Assembly: GCA_947374105.1 (NCBI GenBank)
Contig: CANCAO010000365.1
Span: 1-13,760, forward strand
DNA from: Comamonadaceae bacterium
Lineage (GTDB): Bacteria; Pseudomonadota; Gammaproteobacteria; Burkholderiales; Burkholderiaceae_C
Direction of reading: 5' to 3'
Length of the DNA stretch: 13,760 nt
Part shown: positions 1 through 6,321 of the stretch, in pieces
How the letters are laid out: each line of letters begins with the position of its first letter
Numbering within the stretch: position 1 is the stretch's first letter
Notes under the pieces: model-generated
The model's input: only the letters and a program-made list of their open reading frames with translations
The model's database searches: none
What the model was told of the DNA's origin: nothing
Position numbers and translations under genes: made by a program

Positions 1-416
1 GTGCCAATGAACAAACGCTCACTGATCCAGGCCAAGGCGGGTGATGCGGTTTCAAAACGGGGGCTGCATCTGAAATACACCGAGGCTGGGTCAACCACCT
101 CACCGCGAACCAATCTCGCCATCACCTCAGGCGCGGCGGTGCGCACGGCTCGGTTTTGCACGTAAATCAGATCGCCACCATCCACCTCCACCACATAGCG
201 CGCGTCCAGCTCGGCCATGCGCTCGCTCACGATCAATTGGAAGTCAGCACCACCGGCCAAGACCCGGCCCGCCCAGCCATCGCCCTGCACCGTGCCGCCC
301 ACAATCGGGATCAGGCGACGCTTGCCATGCAGGGTCTGACCCACCTCTTGGGGCTTGTCCACTTGCACCGATAAATCGGCGAAGAAATTGAGCGGGGGAA
401 GGGTCAAATTGAGCAT
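1..416 (-). CDS. DUF3237 family protein, C-terminus cut by window edge
   Basis: An open frame runs leftward from an ATG at 416-414 off the window edge, giving 138 complete codons. It starts MLNLTLPPLNFFADLSVQVD and its visible end is FRCSPRFETASPALAWISER followed by LFIG. The layout matches DUF3237: an N-terminal line on a beta-strand, a G-rich centre (IVGGTVQGDGWAGRVLAGGADF, about residues 37-58), the 'VDGGDLIYVQNRAVR' strand, and the typical C-terminal 'Y-F-R-x-x-P-R-F-E-T-x-x-x-x-x-x-W' block. Family proteins are about 150 residues, so only the last 10 or so are missing. DUF3237 proteins are predicted small beta-barrels of unknown biochemical role and often lie near catabolic gene clusters. 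The gene is divergent from the large operon and shares its 154-base upstream gap. There is no strong Shine-Dalgarno in front of the ATG. The family call is from motif recall, without a search. Confidence 0.8.
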   Translation of the reverse strand, partial: MLNLTLPPLNFFADLSVQVDKPQEVGQTLHGKRRLIPIVGGTVQGDGWAGRVLAGGADFQLIVSERMAELDARYVVEVDGGDLIYVQNRAVRTAAPEVMARLVRGEVVDPASVYFRCSPRFETASPALAWISERLFIG

Positions 417-484
417 GGTGGCGATGGTAATCCGAAATGCATGTAGCGCTGTCGCCAGGACACCAACAAGACATTGCAGGCACA

Positions 485-513
485 TTGACAGGGCCATTCA
501 TTCTTCGGATAAT
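485..513 (+). promoter_or_regulatory. Sigma-70 type promoter for the catabolic operon
   Basis: TTGACA at 485-490 is a perfect -35 hexamer. A 17-base spacer follows, then GATAAT at 508-513, five of six matches to the -10 consensus. Transcription would start near 520, giving a leader of about 50 bases before the ABC ATPase ATG at 571. It is the best promoter match noticed in the window and sits in an AT-rich stretch within otherwise GC-rich DNA. It faces the fourteen-gene plus-strand run, so it is the likely operon promoter. Promoter activity is inferred from sequence only. Confidence 0.75.
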
Positions 514-531
514 ATTTCTCTAATAAACCAC

Positions 532-549
532 TGTTTCACATAAGAAACA
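532..549. promoter_or_regulatory. Palindromic operator candidate (IclR-type?)
   Basis: TGTTTC (532-537) and GAAACA (544-549) form a perfect 6-base inverted repeat around the spacer ACATAA. It lies about 12 to 30 bases downstream of the predicted transcription start, where a bound repressor would block initiation or early elongation. IclR family regulators bind short palindromes of this size, and an IclR gene lies in the operon at 5527-6321. The pairing of this site with that protein is inference. It could alternatively serve another regulator, or act in the leader RNA as a weak hairpin. Confidence 0.55.
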
Positions 550-570
550 AAACAACCACAGGAGCAAACG

Positions 571-1374
571 ATGAGCCTGAGCGAGCCTTCAGCGGCGGCC
601 ATTGAGTTCATGGACGTCGATAAGCGATTCGGCGTGGCCGGCACGCCGTCCGAACTCATCGCCGTGCGCCAAGTGTCGTTCACGGTGGCGCAGGGCGAGG
701 TGGTCTCCATCGTCGGCCCCTCGGGCTGTGGCAAGAGCACCTTGCTCAATATGGGATCGGGCTTGACCCAGCCCAACGCCGGTGTCGTCAAAGTGGCCGG
801 GCAGGTGGTGAGTGGCCCCAACGCGCACGTGGCCTTCATGCTGCAAAAAGATTTGCTGATGCCCTGGCGCACCATTGCCCAGAACATTGAGTTGGGTCTG
901 GAGTTGCGCGGCGTCAAGGCCGCTGAACGCACGCGCGTGTCAACAGCCTTGCTACAGCAATGTCACCTGAGCGGTTTTGGCGACCGCTACCCGCACCAGC
1001 TCTCCGGCGGCATGCGCCAACGGGCGGCATTGGCGCGCACCTTGGCCGTGAATCCTTTGGTGCTGCTGATGGACGAGCCATTCTCAGCGCTCGATGCCCA
1101 AACCAAAATGATCTTGCAACAAGACCTGGCACGCACCGTCTCGGAGCAGGGTAAGACCATGCTGTTCATCACGCATGACCTGACGGAGGCGGTGGCCCTG
1201 TCCGACCGCATTTTGGTGATGAGCGAGCGCCCCGGCACCATCACCGAGCAAATCGTGGTGGACATCCCCGACCGCCACAACCCCATGCAGCGGCGCAAAC
1301 ATGCACGCGTGGGCGACTACGTGGCGATGTTGATGGACTTGCTCAAGTTGGACGCCAACACGCAAGTTCACTGA
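571..1374 (+). CDS. ABC transporter ATP-binding protein (NitT/TauT family)
   Basis: This 267-residue protein is the cytoplasmic ATPase that powers an importer. All nucleotide-binding motifs are visible and intact: Walker A GPSGCGKST (49-57), Q-loop Q92, signature LSGGM (144-148), Walker B VLLMDEP with catalytic E169 (164-170), D-loop SALD (172-175) and switch H202. Length and motif spacing fit the TauB/SsuB/NrtD group, whose importers carry nitrate, sulfonates, thiamine precursors and, in betaproteobacteria, aromatic acids. The ATG at 571 has an AGGAG ribosome site at 560-564. It is the first gene after the promoter at 485-513 and is followed by its binding protein and permease. The substrate cannot be told from this subunit. 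Confidence 0.93.
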   Translation: MSLSEPSAAAIEFMDVDKRFGVAGTPSELIAVRQVSFTVAQGEVVSIVGPSGCGKSTLLNMGSGLTQPNAGVVKVAGQVVSGPNAHVAFMLQKDLLMPWRTIAQNIELGLELRGVKAAERTRVSTALLQQCHLSGFGDRYPHQLSGGMRQRAALARTLAVNPLVLLMDEPFSALDAQTKMILQQDLARTVSEQGKTMLFITHDLTEAVALSDRILVMSERPGTITEQIVVDIPDRHNPMQRRKHARVGDYVAMLMDLLKLDANTQVH

Positions 1375-1421
1375 ACCCCATTCAACCCATCCCAAGTTCA
1401 CTCACCCCGTTTAACCGAAGG
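1363..1421 (+). repeat. Imperfect 30-base tandem duplication over the ATPase stop codon
   Basis: The string CAAGTTCACT occurs at 1363-1372 and again at 1393-1402, exactly 30 bases apart. The following bases also align with one gap (about GAACCCCATTCAACC against CACCCCGTTTAACC). The first copy contains the last codons and TGA stop of the ABC ATPase, and the second lies wholly in the intergenic gap with its TGA changed to TCA. It therefore looks like an old tandem duplication of the gene's 3' end. The first copy also contains GTTCA-C-TGAAC (1366-1376), a short inverted repeat at the stop codon. No terminator-like U-tract follows. Confidence 0.55.
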
Positions 1422-1430
1422 AGATTTCGC

Positions 1431-2435
1431 ATGACCCTCACACGCACCACTTCATTGGGTCGCCGCTTCGCGCTGACCCTGCTGGCCTCGGCCAGTTTGA
1501 CCCTGCCCGTGCTGACCCAAGCGCAAAGCTTGCAAGAGATCACCTACTTGCTGCCCGCACCCAGCACCTTGCCTGCGTTTGGTCCGTGGATGATTGCGCA
1601 GGCCAAGGGCTACTACGCCGCTGAGGGCTTGGATGTGAAGTTTGTCACCGGGCGCGGTGGTGTGGACGTGGCCAAACAGGTGGGCGCGGGCAACGCGGTG
1701 ATCGGCGGTGCCATTGGCGACACCCCCATCATTGCGCGCGCGCAGGGCATACCGATCAAGGCGGTGGCTGTGCTGGGTGCGGGCTCGCTCATGCAGCTCG
1801 TCACGCACAAGGACGAAAAGATCGAAAGCCCGCGTGAGCTCAAAGGCAAAACCGTCACCGTGATCTCTTATACCGACACCACCTACTACGCCTTGCTGGG
1901 CATGCTCAGCAAAGTGGGTTTGACGAAGAACGATGTGACCATTCAGGCCGCTGGCCCGGCCGGGGTCTGGCAACAATTTGCCAGCAAAAAGGCCGCCGGC
2001 ATGGCGGCTGTGCCCGACTGGACGGTGAGCGCCATGGACGCCGGTGCACAAGTAGATATCTTGCCCGCAGACGTTTACTTCAAGAGCATGGCGCAAGCCA
2101 TTTTGGCCTCGGATGAAACGATTCAAAAAAACCCCCAGCTGATTCAAAAACTGGTGCGCGCCACATTGAAGGGCATGAAAGACATCATGACCGACCCCAA
2201 AGCCGCCACCGCCGCTTATGTGGCCCATGTGCCCGCCCACAAGGGCAAGGAAGCCTCCATTCAGCGGGTCTTCGAGTTGTACAAGCAGTACGTCTATGCC
2301 GGTCAAAAAGTACCTGGCCAAATGGACGAGGCCCGCCTGGGTGAGCTGCAAAAGTTTTACGTTGGCCATGGCGTGGTGCCCAAAGAGGTGCCGCTCAAAG
2401 ACCTGTTCACCAACCAGTTCGTGTCCGGCAAATAA
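1431..2435 (+). CDS. ABC transporter substrate-binding protein (NMT1/TauA-like)
   Basis: This 334-residue periplasmic protein captures the ligand and delivers it to the permease. It starts with a signal peptide: positive residues R5, R11 and R12, a hydrophobic stretch (about 13-28), then a cleavage region near TQAQS (29-33). RR is followed directly by F, a poor Tat fit, so Sec export is likelier. The mature protein opens with 'ITYLLPAPSTLPAFGPWMIA', then 'AKGYYAAEGLDVKFV' and 'GGVDVAKQVGAG', the usual start of NMT1/THI5-like and TauA-type binding proteins. 'SPRELKGKTVTV' (about 133-144) is another family hallmark. AAGGAG at 1418-1423 supports the ATG at 1431. Such proteins bind nitrate, sulfonates, pyrimidines or aromatic acids. 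The operon suggests an organic acid feeding the oxygenase pathway, which is inference. Confidence 0.9.
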   Translation: MTLTRTTSLGRRFALTLLASASLTLPVLTQAQSLQEITYLLPAPSTLPAFGPWMIAQAKGYYAAEGLDVKFVTGRGGVDVAKQVGAGNAVIGGAIGDTPIIARAQGIPIKAVAVLGAGSLMQLVTHKDEKIESPRELKGKTVTVISYTDTTYYALLGMLSKVGLTKNDVTIQAAGPAGVWQQFASKKAAGMAAVPDWTVSAMDAGAQVDILPADVYFKSMAQAILASDETIQKNPQLIQKLVRATLKGMKDIMTDPKAATAAYVAHVPAHKGKEASIQRVFELYKQYVYAGQKVPGQMDEARLGELQKFYVGHGVVPKEVPLKDLFTNQFVSGK

Positions 2436-2441
2436 AGCACC

Positions 2442-3227
2442 ATGGACGCACCCCAAAACCGCTGGGCCACGCTGGGCTGGAGCCTGACGGTTCTCATCGT
2501 TTTTCTCGCCGCTTGGGAATGGGGGCCGGGTGGGCTGGGCATTCCCGAATTCGTTTTGCCGCCCTTTAGCTCCGTCTGCCTGGAGGCGGTTCGCATCTGG
2601 GGCGCGGAGAAGTTGCTCTGGCACAGCGCCATCACGGCCACGGAGGTGGTTGTGGGCTTTGTGCTGGGCTCGTTGCTGGGCGCACTCATCGGCTACGCCC
2701 TGGGTGTGTCGCCCCGAGTCGAGGCGATTTTGTCGCCCTATTTGCTGGCCCTGCAAATTGCCCCCAAGGTGGCGTTTGCGCCGCTGTTTGTGATGTGGCT
2801 GGGCTACACCATGTACCCCAAAATTCTGGTGGCCGTGCTGATTGTGTTTTTCCCCGTGCTCATCAACGTGCTGTCGGCCATGCGCACCATGGACCACGAC
2901 ATGATCAATCTGGCGCGCTCTTTTTCAGCCACCCGCATGCAAGTGTTTCGCATGGTTGAGTACCCCACCACATTGCCCGCCTTGTTTGCCGGTCTGCGCA
3001 TTGCCAGCACCCTGGCCGTGATTGGTGTCGTGGTGGGCGAGCTGGTCGGCGGCAATATGGGACTGGGATTTTTGCTGGTTTTCTTTGAAGGCCAAGGCAA
3101 TACCGCAGGCGTTTTTGTGGTCATTGCCGCGCTCACCGCGATTGGCATCTTGGCCTACTACGCCGTGGTGCTGGCCGAGCGCAAAGTACTGCACTACCTG
3201 CCCAGCGCCGAGCGGCGAATTTCTTGA
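2442..3227 (+). CDS. ABC transporter permease (NitT/TauT family)
   Basis: This 261-residue inner-membrane permease has about six hydrophobic segments, near residues 11-27, 64-89, 97-120, 125-147, 177-203 and 222-246. The cytoplasmic EAA-type coupling loop is readable at about 155-187 (INLARSFSATRMQVFRMVEY onward, ending in LPALFAGLRI). This is the characteristic form in BPD_transp_1 permeases, where it contacts the ATPase Q-loop. The length is normal for TauC/SsuC-like proteins. The start lies 6 bases after the binding-protein stop and lacks a good Shine-Dalgarno, so translation is probably coupled. With the two preceding genes it forms a complete one-permease importer, with the permease presumably a homodimer. 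Confidence 0.92.
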   Translation: MDAPQNRWATLGWSLTVLIVFLAAWEWGPGGLGIPEFVLPPFSSVCLEAVRIWGAEKLLWHSAITATEVVVGFVLGSLLGALIGYALGVSPRVEAILSPYLLALQIAPKVAFAPLFVMWLGYTMYPKILVAVLIVFFPVLINVLSAMRTMDHDMINLARSFSATRMQVFRMVEYPTTLPALFAGLRIASTLAVIGVVVGELVGGNMGLGFLLVFFEGQGNTAGVFVVIAALTAIGILAYYAVVLAERKVLHYLPSAERRIS

Positions 3228-3241
3228 GCCACCACGGCGCT

Positions 3242-3263
3242 ATGACACACGAATGACACATAA
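3242..3263 (+). repeat. 11-base tandem repeat duplicating a start codon
   Basis: ATGACACACGA (3242-3252) is followed directly by ATGACACATAA (3253-3263), with nine of eleven bases identical. Each copy begins with an ATG. The first ATG opens a four-codon frame (Met-Thr-His-Glu-stop) whose TGA overlaps the second ATG as ATGA, and the second ATG is the start of the SDR gene. The arrangement looks like a small tandem duplication that created a minimal upstream ORF. Whether ribosomes use the first ATG is not known, and neither copy has a strong Shine-Dalgarno. Confidence 0.5.
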
Positions 3264-4017
3264 CAAAGCTTTTGAAATTCACCTGTCGGGGCGACGCATT
3301 TTGGTCACCGGCGGCGCACGCGGCTTAGGTGCTGCGTTTGCACAGGCGCTGGTGGCTGCCGGAGCCCGTGTGGTGATCACCGATGTGCTGCACGAGGCAG
3401 GCCAAGCCTTGGCAACGGCCTTGGGCGATGGCGCGCACTACCTGCCTATGGACATGCGCGATGCGGCGGCAGTGCAGGCTGGCTTGCAAGCGGCCGCGCA
3501 CCACCTGGGGGGGCTGGACGGACTGGTCAACAACGCGGCCATCACCAACACCGGCGGCAAAGGCATGGACGAGTTGGCGCAGGCCACCTGGGACGATGTG
3601 ATGGCCGTCAACGTGCGTGGCCCCTGGCAGGCCTCGGTGGCGGCACTGCCCTACCTTGCCGAGAGCGGCAGTGGGCGCATTGTGAACATCGCCTCGGACA
3701 CCGCGCTGTGGGGCGCACCCCGGCTGCTGGCCTATGTGGCCAGCAAAGGCGCGCTGATCGCCATGACGCGTGCCATGGCCCGCGAGCTGGGCCCCAAAAA
3801 CATCACCGTCAACGCCGTGGCCCCGGGCCTGACGCAGGTGGAAGCCACGCAGTATGTGCCCGAGGCACGCCACCAGTATTACCGCCAGGGTCGCGCCATA
3901 GAGCGCGACCAAGTTCCCGATGACGTTACGGGCACTGTGCTGTTTTTACTCTCACGCAGCAGCGCCTACGTGACAGGCCAAGTCCTGCCGGTGAACGGTG
4001 GATTCGTGATGAATTGA
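3253..4017 (+). CDS. SDR family NAD(P)-dependent oxidoreductase
   Basis: This 254-residue classical short-chain dehydrogenase interconverts an alcohol and a ketone, or oxidises a diol, with a nicotinamide cofactor. The Rossmann glycine motif is TGGARGLG (19-26), and D44 at the end of the second strand suggests NAD rather than NADP. NNAA is at 93-96. The catalytic residues are S148, Y161 and K165 (YVASK), and the end 'GQVLPVNGGF' (242-251) is typical. The frame continues upstream inside the permease, but those residues are W/P-rich shadow sequence, so the ATG at 3253 is chosen. In a Rieske operon this could be a cis-dihydrodiol dehydrogenase or act on a ring-cleavage or side-chain alcohol, and the sequence does not decide between them. 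All canonical catalytic residues are present, unlike the second SDR at 10305. Confidence 0.9.
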   Translation: MTHNKAFEIHLSGRRILVTGGARGLGAAFAQALVAAGARVVITDVLHEAGQALATALGDGAHYLPMDMRDAAAVQAGLQAAAHHLGGLDGLVNNAAITNTGGKGMDELAQATWDDVMAVNVRGPWQASVAALPYLAESGSGRIVNIASDTALWGAPRLLAYVASKGALIAMTRAMARELGPKNITVNAVAPGLTQVEATQYVPEARHQYYRQGRAIERDQVPDDVTGTVLFLLSRSSAYVTGQVLPVNGGFVMN

Positions 4018-4039
4018 CACCCCTTTTGAGGAGATACAG

Positions 4040-4636
4040 ATGAGTTCCACTGAAAGACAAGCTGCCAACCAGCCCCTGTTCAACGAGCGCGGGCTGATGG
4101 ACGCTAACATCCCTGCCGAAGCCCTGATTCAAGCCAGCATGATGCAAGCGCCTGGACAAGATTTCAGCGCCTGGCTGGAGTCCCGCGTGGCCCGCTTTTC
4201 CACCCGTCGCTACGACTGGGACGCCTTGAAGTTTCAAACCCAGGTAGACCCCCGTTACCGTCGTGCGCAGATGCGCTACATGGGCACGGGGGCCACCGGC
4301 GTGGCCAGCGACGACAACACCGTGCCATCGGCGCACTTCACCTTCTCGACCATGGTGATTCCGGCGGGTGGCATCGGCCCCTCGCACATCCACTACGACG
4401 TGGAAGAGGTGTTCTTTGTCTTGCGCGGCCAAATGAAGATCGTGCTGGAGAAAGATGGTCAGCGCTGGGAGTCGGTGTTGCATGAGCGCGACTTGATCTC
4501 TGTGCCGCCGGGCGTGTACCGCGAAGAAATCAACATCGGCGATGAGGATGCGCTGATGTGCGTCATGCTGGGCACACCCGCTCCCATCACACCCACCTAC
4601 CCACCGGGATCGCCACTGACCAAGATCAAGCGCTGA
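4040..4636 (+). CDS. Cupin domain protein with altered second motif
   Basis: This 198-residue protein carries one cupin barrel in its C-terminal half (about 95-180). Cupin motif 1 is good: G111, then H116-x-H118, E122 or E123, and G130 (GPSHIHYDVEEVFFVLRG). Motif 2 reads SVPPGVYREEIN (154-165). The proline and glycine are kept, but the usual metal-binding histidine is replaced by R161 (or read as Y160). The first 90 residues form an extension without a recognised domain. Cupins in aromatic clusters include gentisate-type dioxygenases, isomerases and sensors. This one is far shorter than gentisate dioxygenase and would retain three of four metal ligands. GAGGAG at 4028-4033 supports the ATG. 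Its reaction is unknown. Confidence 0.85.
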   Translation: MSSTERQAANQPLFNERGLMDANIPAEALIQASMMQAPGQDFSAWLESRVARFSTRRYDWDALKFQTQVDPRYRRAQMRYMGTGATGVASDDNTVPSAHFTFSTMVIPAGGIGPSHIHYDVEEVFFVLRGQMKIVLEKDGQRWESVLHERDLISVPPGVYREEINIGDEDALMCVMLGTPAPITPTYPPGSPLTKIKR

Positions 4637-4672
4637 CTCAACTTGTATTACTGCCTTGCATGATCGCCGTTC

Positions 4673-5530
4673 ATGACTGATGCCCTGACATTGCCCAACC
4701 GCCTGTCGCACTTTGCTGTGCAGGGCGTCGATACGCCTGTGGGCAAGGTTCAATTCCGCCATGCCGGCGCGCCCGTGGGCCGCACCACCCATGTGCTCTT
4801 GCACGGCATTGGTTCGGGCTCGGCCAGTTGGCTGATGCAGTTGGAGGCCGCCGCGCAAGTTGGTGCCAACGCAGGCGTGTTGGCCTGGGAAGCCCCCGGT
4901 TACGCAGCATCCACACCCCTGCCCATGGCGCAGCCCCAAGCCCAGGATTACGCGGCGCGCCTGTGGCATTGGCTGGACGCTTTGGGGGTCACCTCACCCA
5001 TCACCCTGGTCGGGCATTCGCTAGGGGCTTTGATGGCGGCGCGTGCGGCTATGGAACAGCCTGAACGTGTGGCCCGCCTGGTGTTGCTGGCTCCGGCGCA
5101 GGGCTATGCGCGGGCCACACTGCAAGAGCGTGAAAAAAAACTGAACGACCGCTTGAACACCTTGGCCACATTAGGTCCGCAGGGCATGGCCGACCAGCGT
5201 GGCGCGGCCATGCTCAGTGCCCAGGCTGCCGCCACGCAAGTCGCGTTTATCCAAAGCGTGATGGCGCAAATCAAGCCTGCGGGCTATACCCAGGCGGCAC
5301 ATCTGTTGGCCCAGGGCGATGTGGGGGCTGATCTCGCGCGTTGGCACGGCTCGCTGCTGATCGCCAGCGGCAGTGCCGACACCATCACCCCCATGGCAGC
5401 CTGCCAAGCCCTGGCCGCGCAATGCCAAGTCGCTTGGCATGACCTGGGGCCCGTGGGACACGCCTGCGCGCTGGAGGCGGGCCACGCCGTCAACCAGCTT
5501 CTGAATTTGACGCAGGACGCCCCCGCATGA
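4673..5530 (+). CDS. Alpha/beta hydrolase
   Basis: This 285-residue alpha/beta-fold hydrolase cleaves C-O, C-N or, in meta-cleavage pathways, C-C bonds. The oxyanion-hole segment is LLHGIGSGSASW (42-53). The nucleophile elbow GHSLG (114-118) contains S116. The acid is probably D236 in GSADTITP, and the histidine is H263 (PVGHACALE). The cap domain, about 140-215, is Ala/Gln-rich. Length and motif order match hydrolases acting on ring-cleavage products (BphD/MhpC class) and also esterases and lactonases. An extradiol dioxygenase in the same operon favours a meta-cleavage-product hydrolase, which is inference. The start at 4673 has no clear Shine-Dalgarno, and a nearer-upstream ATG (4660) runs out of frame into a stop. 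The 3' end overlaps the IclR start by four bases (ATGA). Confidence 0.88.
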   Translation: MTDALTLPNRLSHFAVQGVDTPVGKVQFRHAGAPVGRTTHVLLHGIGSGSASWLMQLEAAAQVGANAGVLAWEAPGYAASTPLPMAQPQAQDYAARLWHWLDALGVTSPITLVGHSLGALMAARAAMEQPERVARLVLLAPAQGYARATLQEREKKLNDRLNTLATLGPQGMADQRGAAMLSAQAAATQVAFIQSVMAQIKPAGYTQAAHLLAQGDVGADLARWHGSLLIASGSADTITPMAACQALAAQCQVAWHDLGPVGHACALEAGHAVNQLLNLTQDAPA

Positions 5531-6321
5531 GCACCGCCACAGTGGACAAATACACGGTACCAGGCTTGCAGCGCGGGCTGGAGTTGCTGGGTCAATTCAC
5601 CCGCAAAACGCCGACCTGGTCTGGCGCAGATTTGGCGCGCAAGCTGGACTTGCCCCGAGCCTCTGTGTTTCGGCTGTTGCACACGCTGGAGCACTGCGGG
5701 TTGGTGGAGCGGGTGAGCGACTCCAGCAGCTACAAGCTCAGCATCGGCATCTTGCGACTGGGGTTTGAGTTCTTGTCGTCCATGGAGTTGGCCGAGCACG
5801 CGCGCCCCGTGATTGACCAACTGCGCGACGCCACGGGCTACTCCGCCCACCTGGTGGTGCGTGATGGGCGCGAGGTGGTCTTCATCGTCAAAGCCGCAGG
5901 GCGAAGCGCTTTATTTCACTCCATTCAGGTGGGCGCACGTTTACCCGCCTACGCCACCGTGCTGGGGCGGCTGCTTTTGTCTGACCTGGACAAGACGGCT
6001 TTGACGGCGCTGTACCCCGACACCCCCCTGCCCCGCTACACCGACAAGACACCCACCACGGTCAAGCAGTTGCACGCGCTGATCGCCGCCGATCGGGCCC
6101 AGGGTTACAGCCTGAGCGAGAGCGGGTTCGAGACCGGCATCTCGGTCATCGCTGCACCGGTGTTCAATGACGACGGCCAAGTGGTGGCGGCTGTGAGCAT
6201 CACCGTGCCAGTACAGCAGTTGAGCCCCCAACAATCCACGCAGTTGATCCCTCAGGTTCAACAAGCCGCCGCGCAGTTAACGCAGCGCATCAGCCATTCA
6301 CTGAAACCCAACACCCCATGA
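5527..6321 (+). CDS. IclR family transcriptional regulator
   Basis: This 264-residue regulator has the two IclR domains in order. An N-terminal winged helix-turn-helix spans about 10-75, with the LARKLDLPRASVFRLLHTLE block (36-55) as turn and recognition helix and the wing around SSSYKLSIGILRLG (66-79). The C-terminal ligand-binding domain spans about 85-255, with family signatures HSIQVGARLPAYAT (131-144), the LSESGFETGISVIAAPVF block (196-213) and VVAAVSITVP (219-228). IclR proteins such as PcaR, PobR and CatR control aromatic catabolism as activators or repressors that sense a pathway compound. The gene joins both neighbours by ATGA overlaps, so it is co-transcribed with the pathway, implying feedback. 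The palindrome at 532-549 is the candidate site. The effector is unknown. Confidence 0.92.
   Translation: MSTATVDKYTVPGLQRGLELLGQFTRKTPTWSGADLARKLDLPRASVFRLLHTLEHCGLVERVSDSSSYKLSIGILRLGFEFLSSMELAEHARPVIDQLRDATGYSAHLVVRDGREVVFIVKAAGRSALFHSIQVGARLPAYATVLGRLLLSDLDKTALTALYPDTPLPRYTDKTPTTVKQLHALIAADRAQGYSLSESGFETGISVIAAPVFNDDGQVVAAVSITVPVQQLSPQQSTQLIPQVQQAAAQLTQRISHSLKPNTP

Noticed and set aside
1452..2897. Long minus-strand open frame of 481 codons
   Set aside because: It lies opposite the binding protein and permease, spans two genes, is His/Gln/Gly-rich without domains, and arises from GC-rich codon bias. The plus-strand genes have clear family motifs.
3022..3252. N-terminal extension of the first SDR
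   Set aside because: The extra 77 residues overlap the permease in another frame and are Trp/Pro/Ser-rich shadow sequence. SDR homology begins with the ATG at 3253.
3926..4969. Minus-strand open frame of 347 codons opposite cupin and hydrolase
   Set aside because: It crosses the SDR end, the cupin and the hydrolase start, with His/Gly/Arg-rich composition and no motif. It is a product of codon bias.
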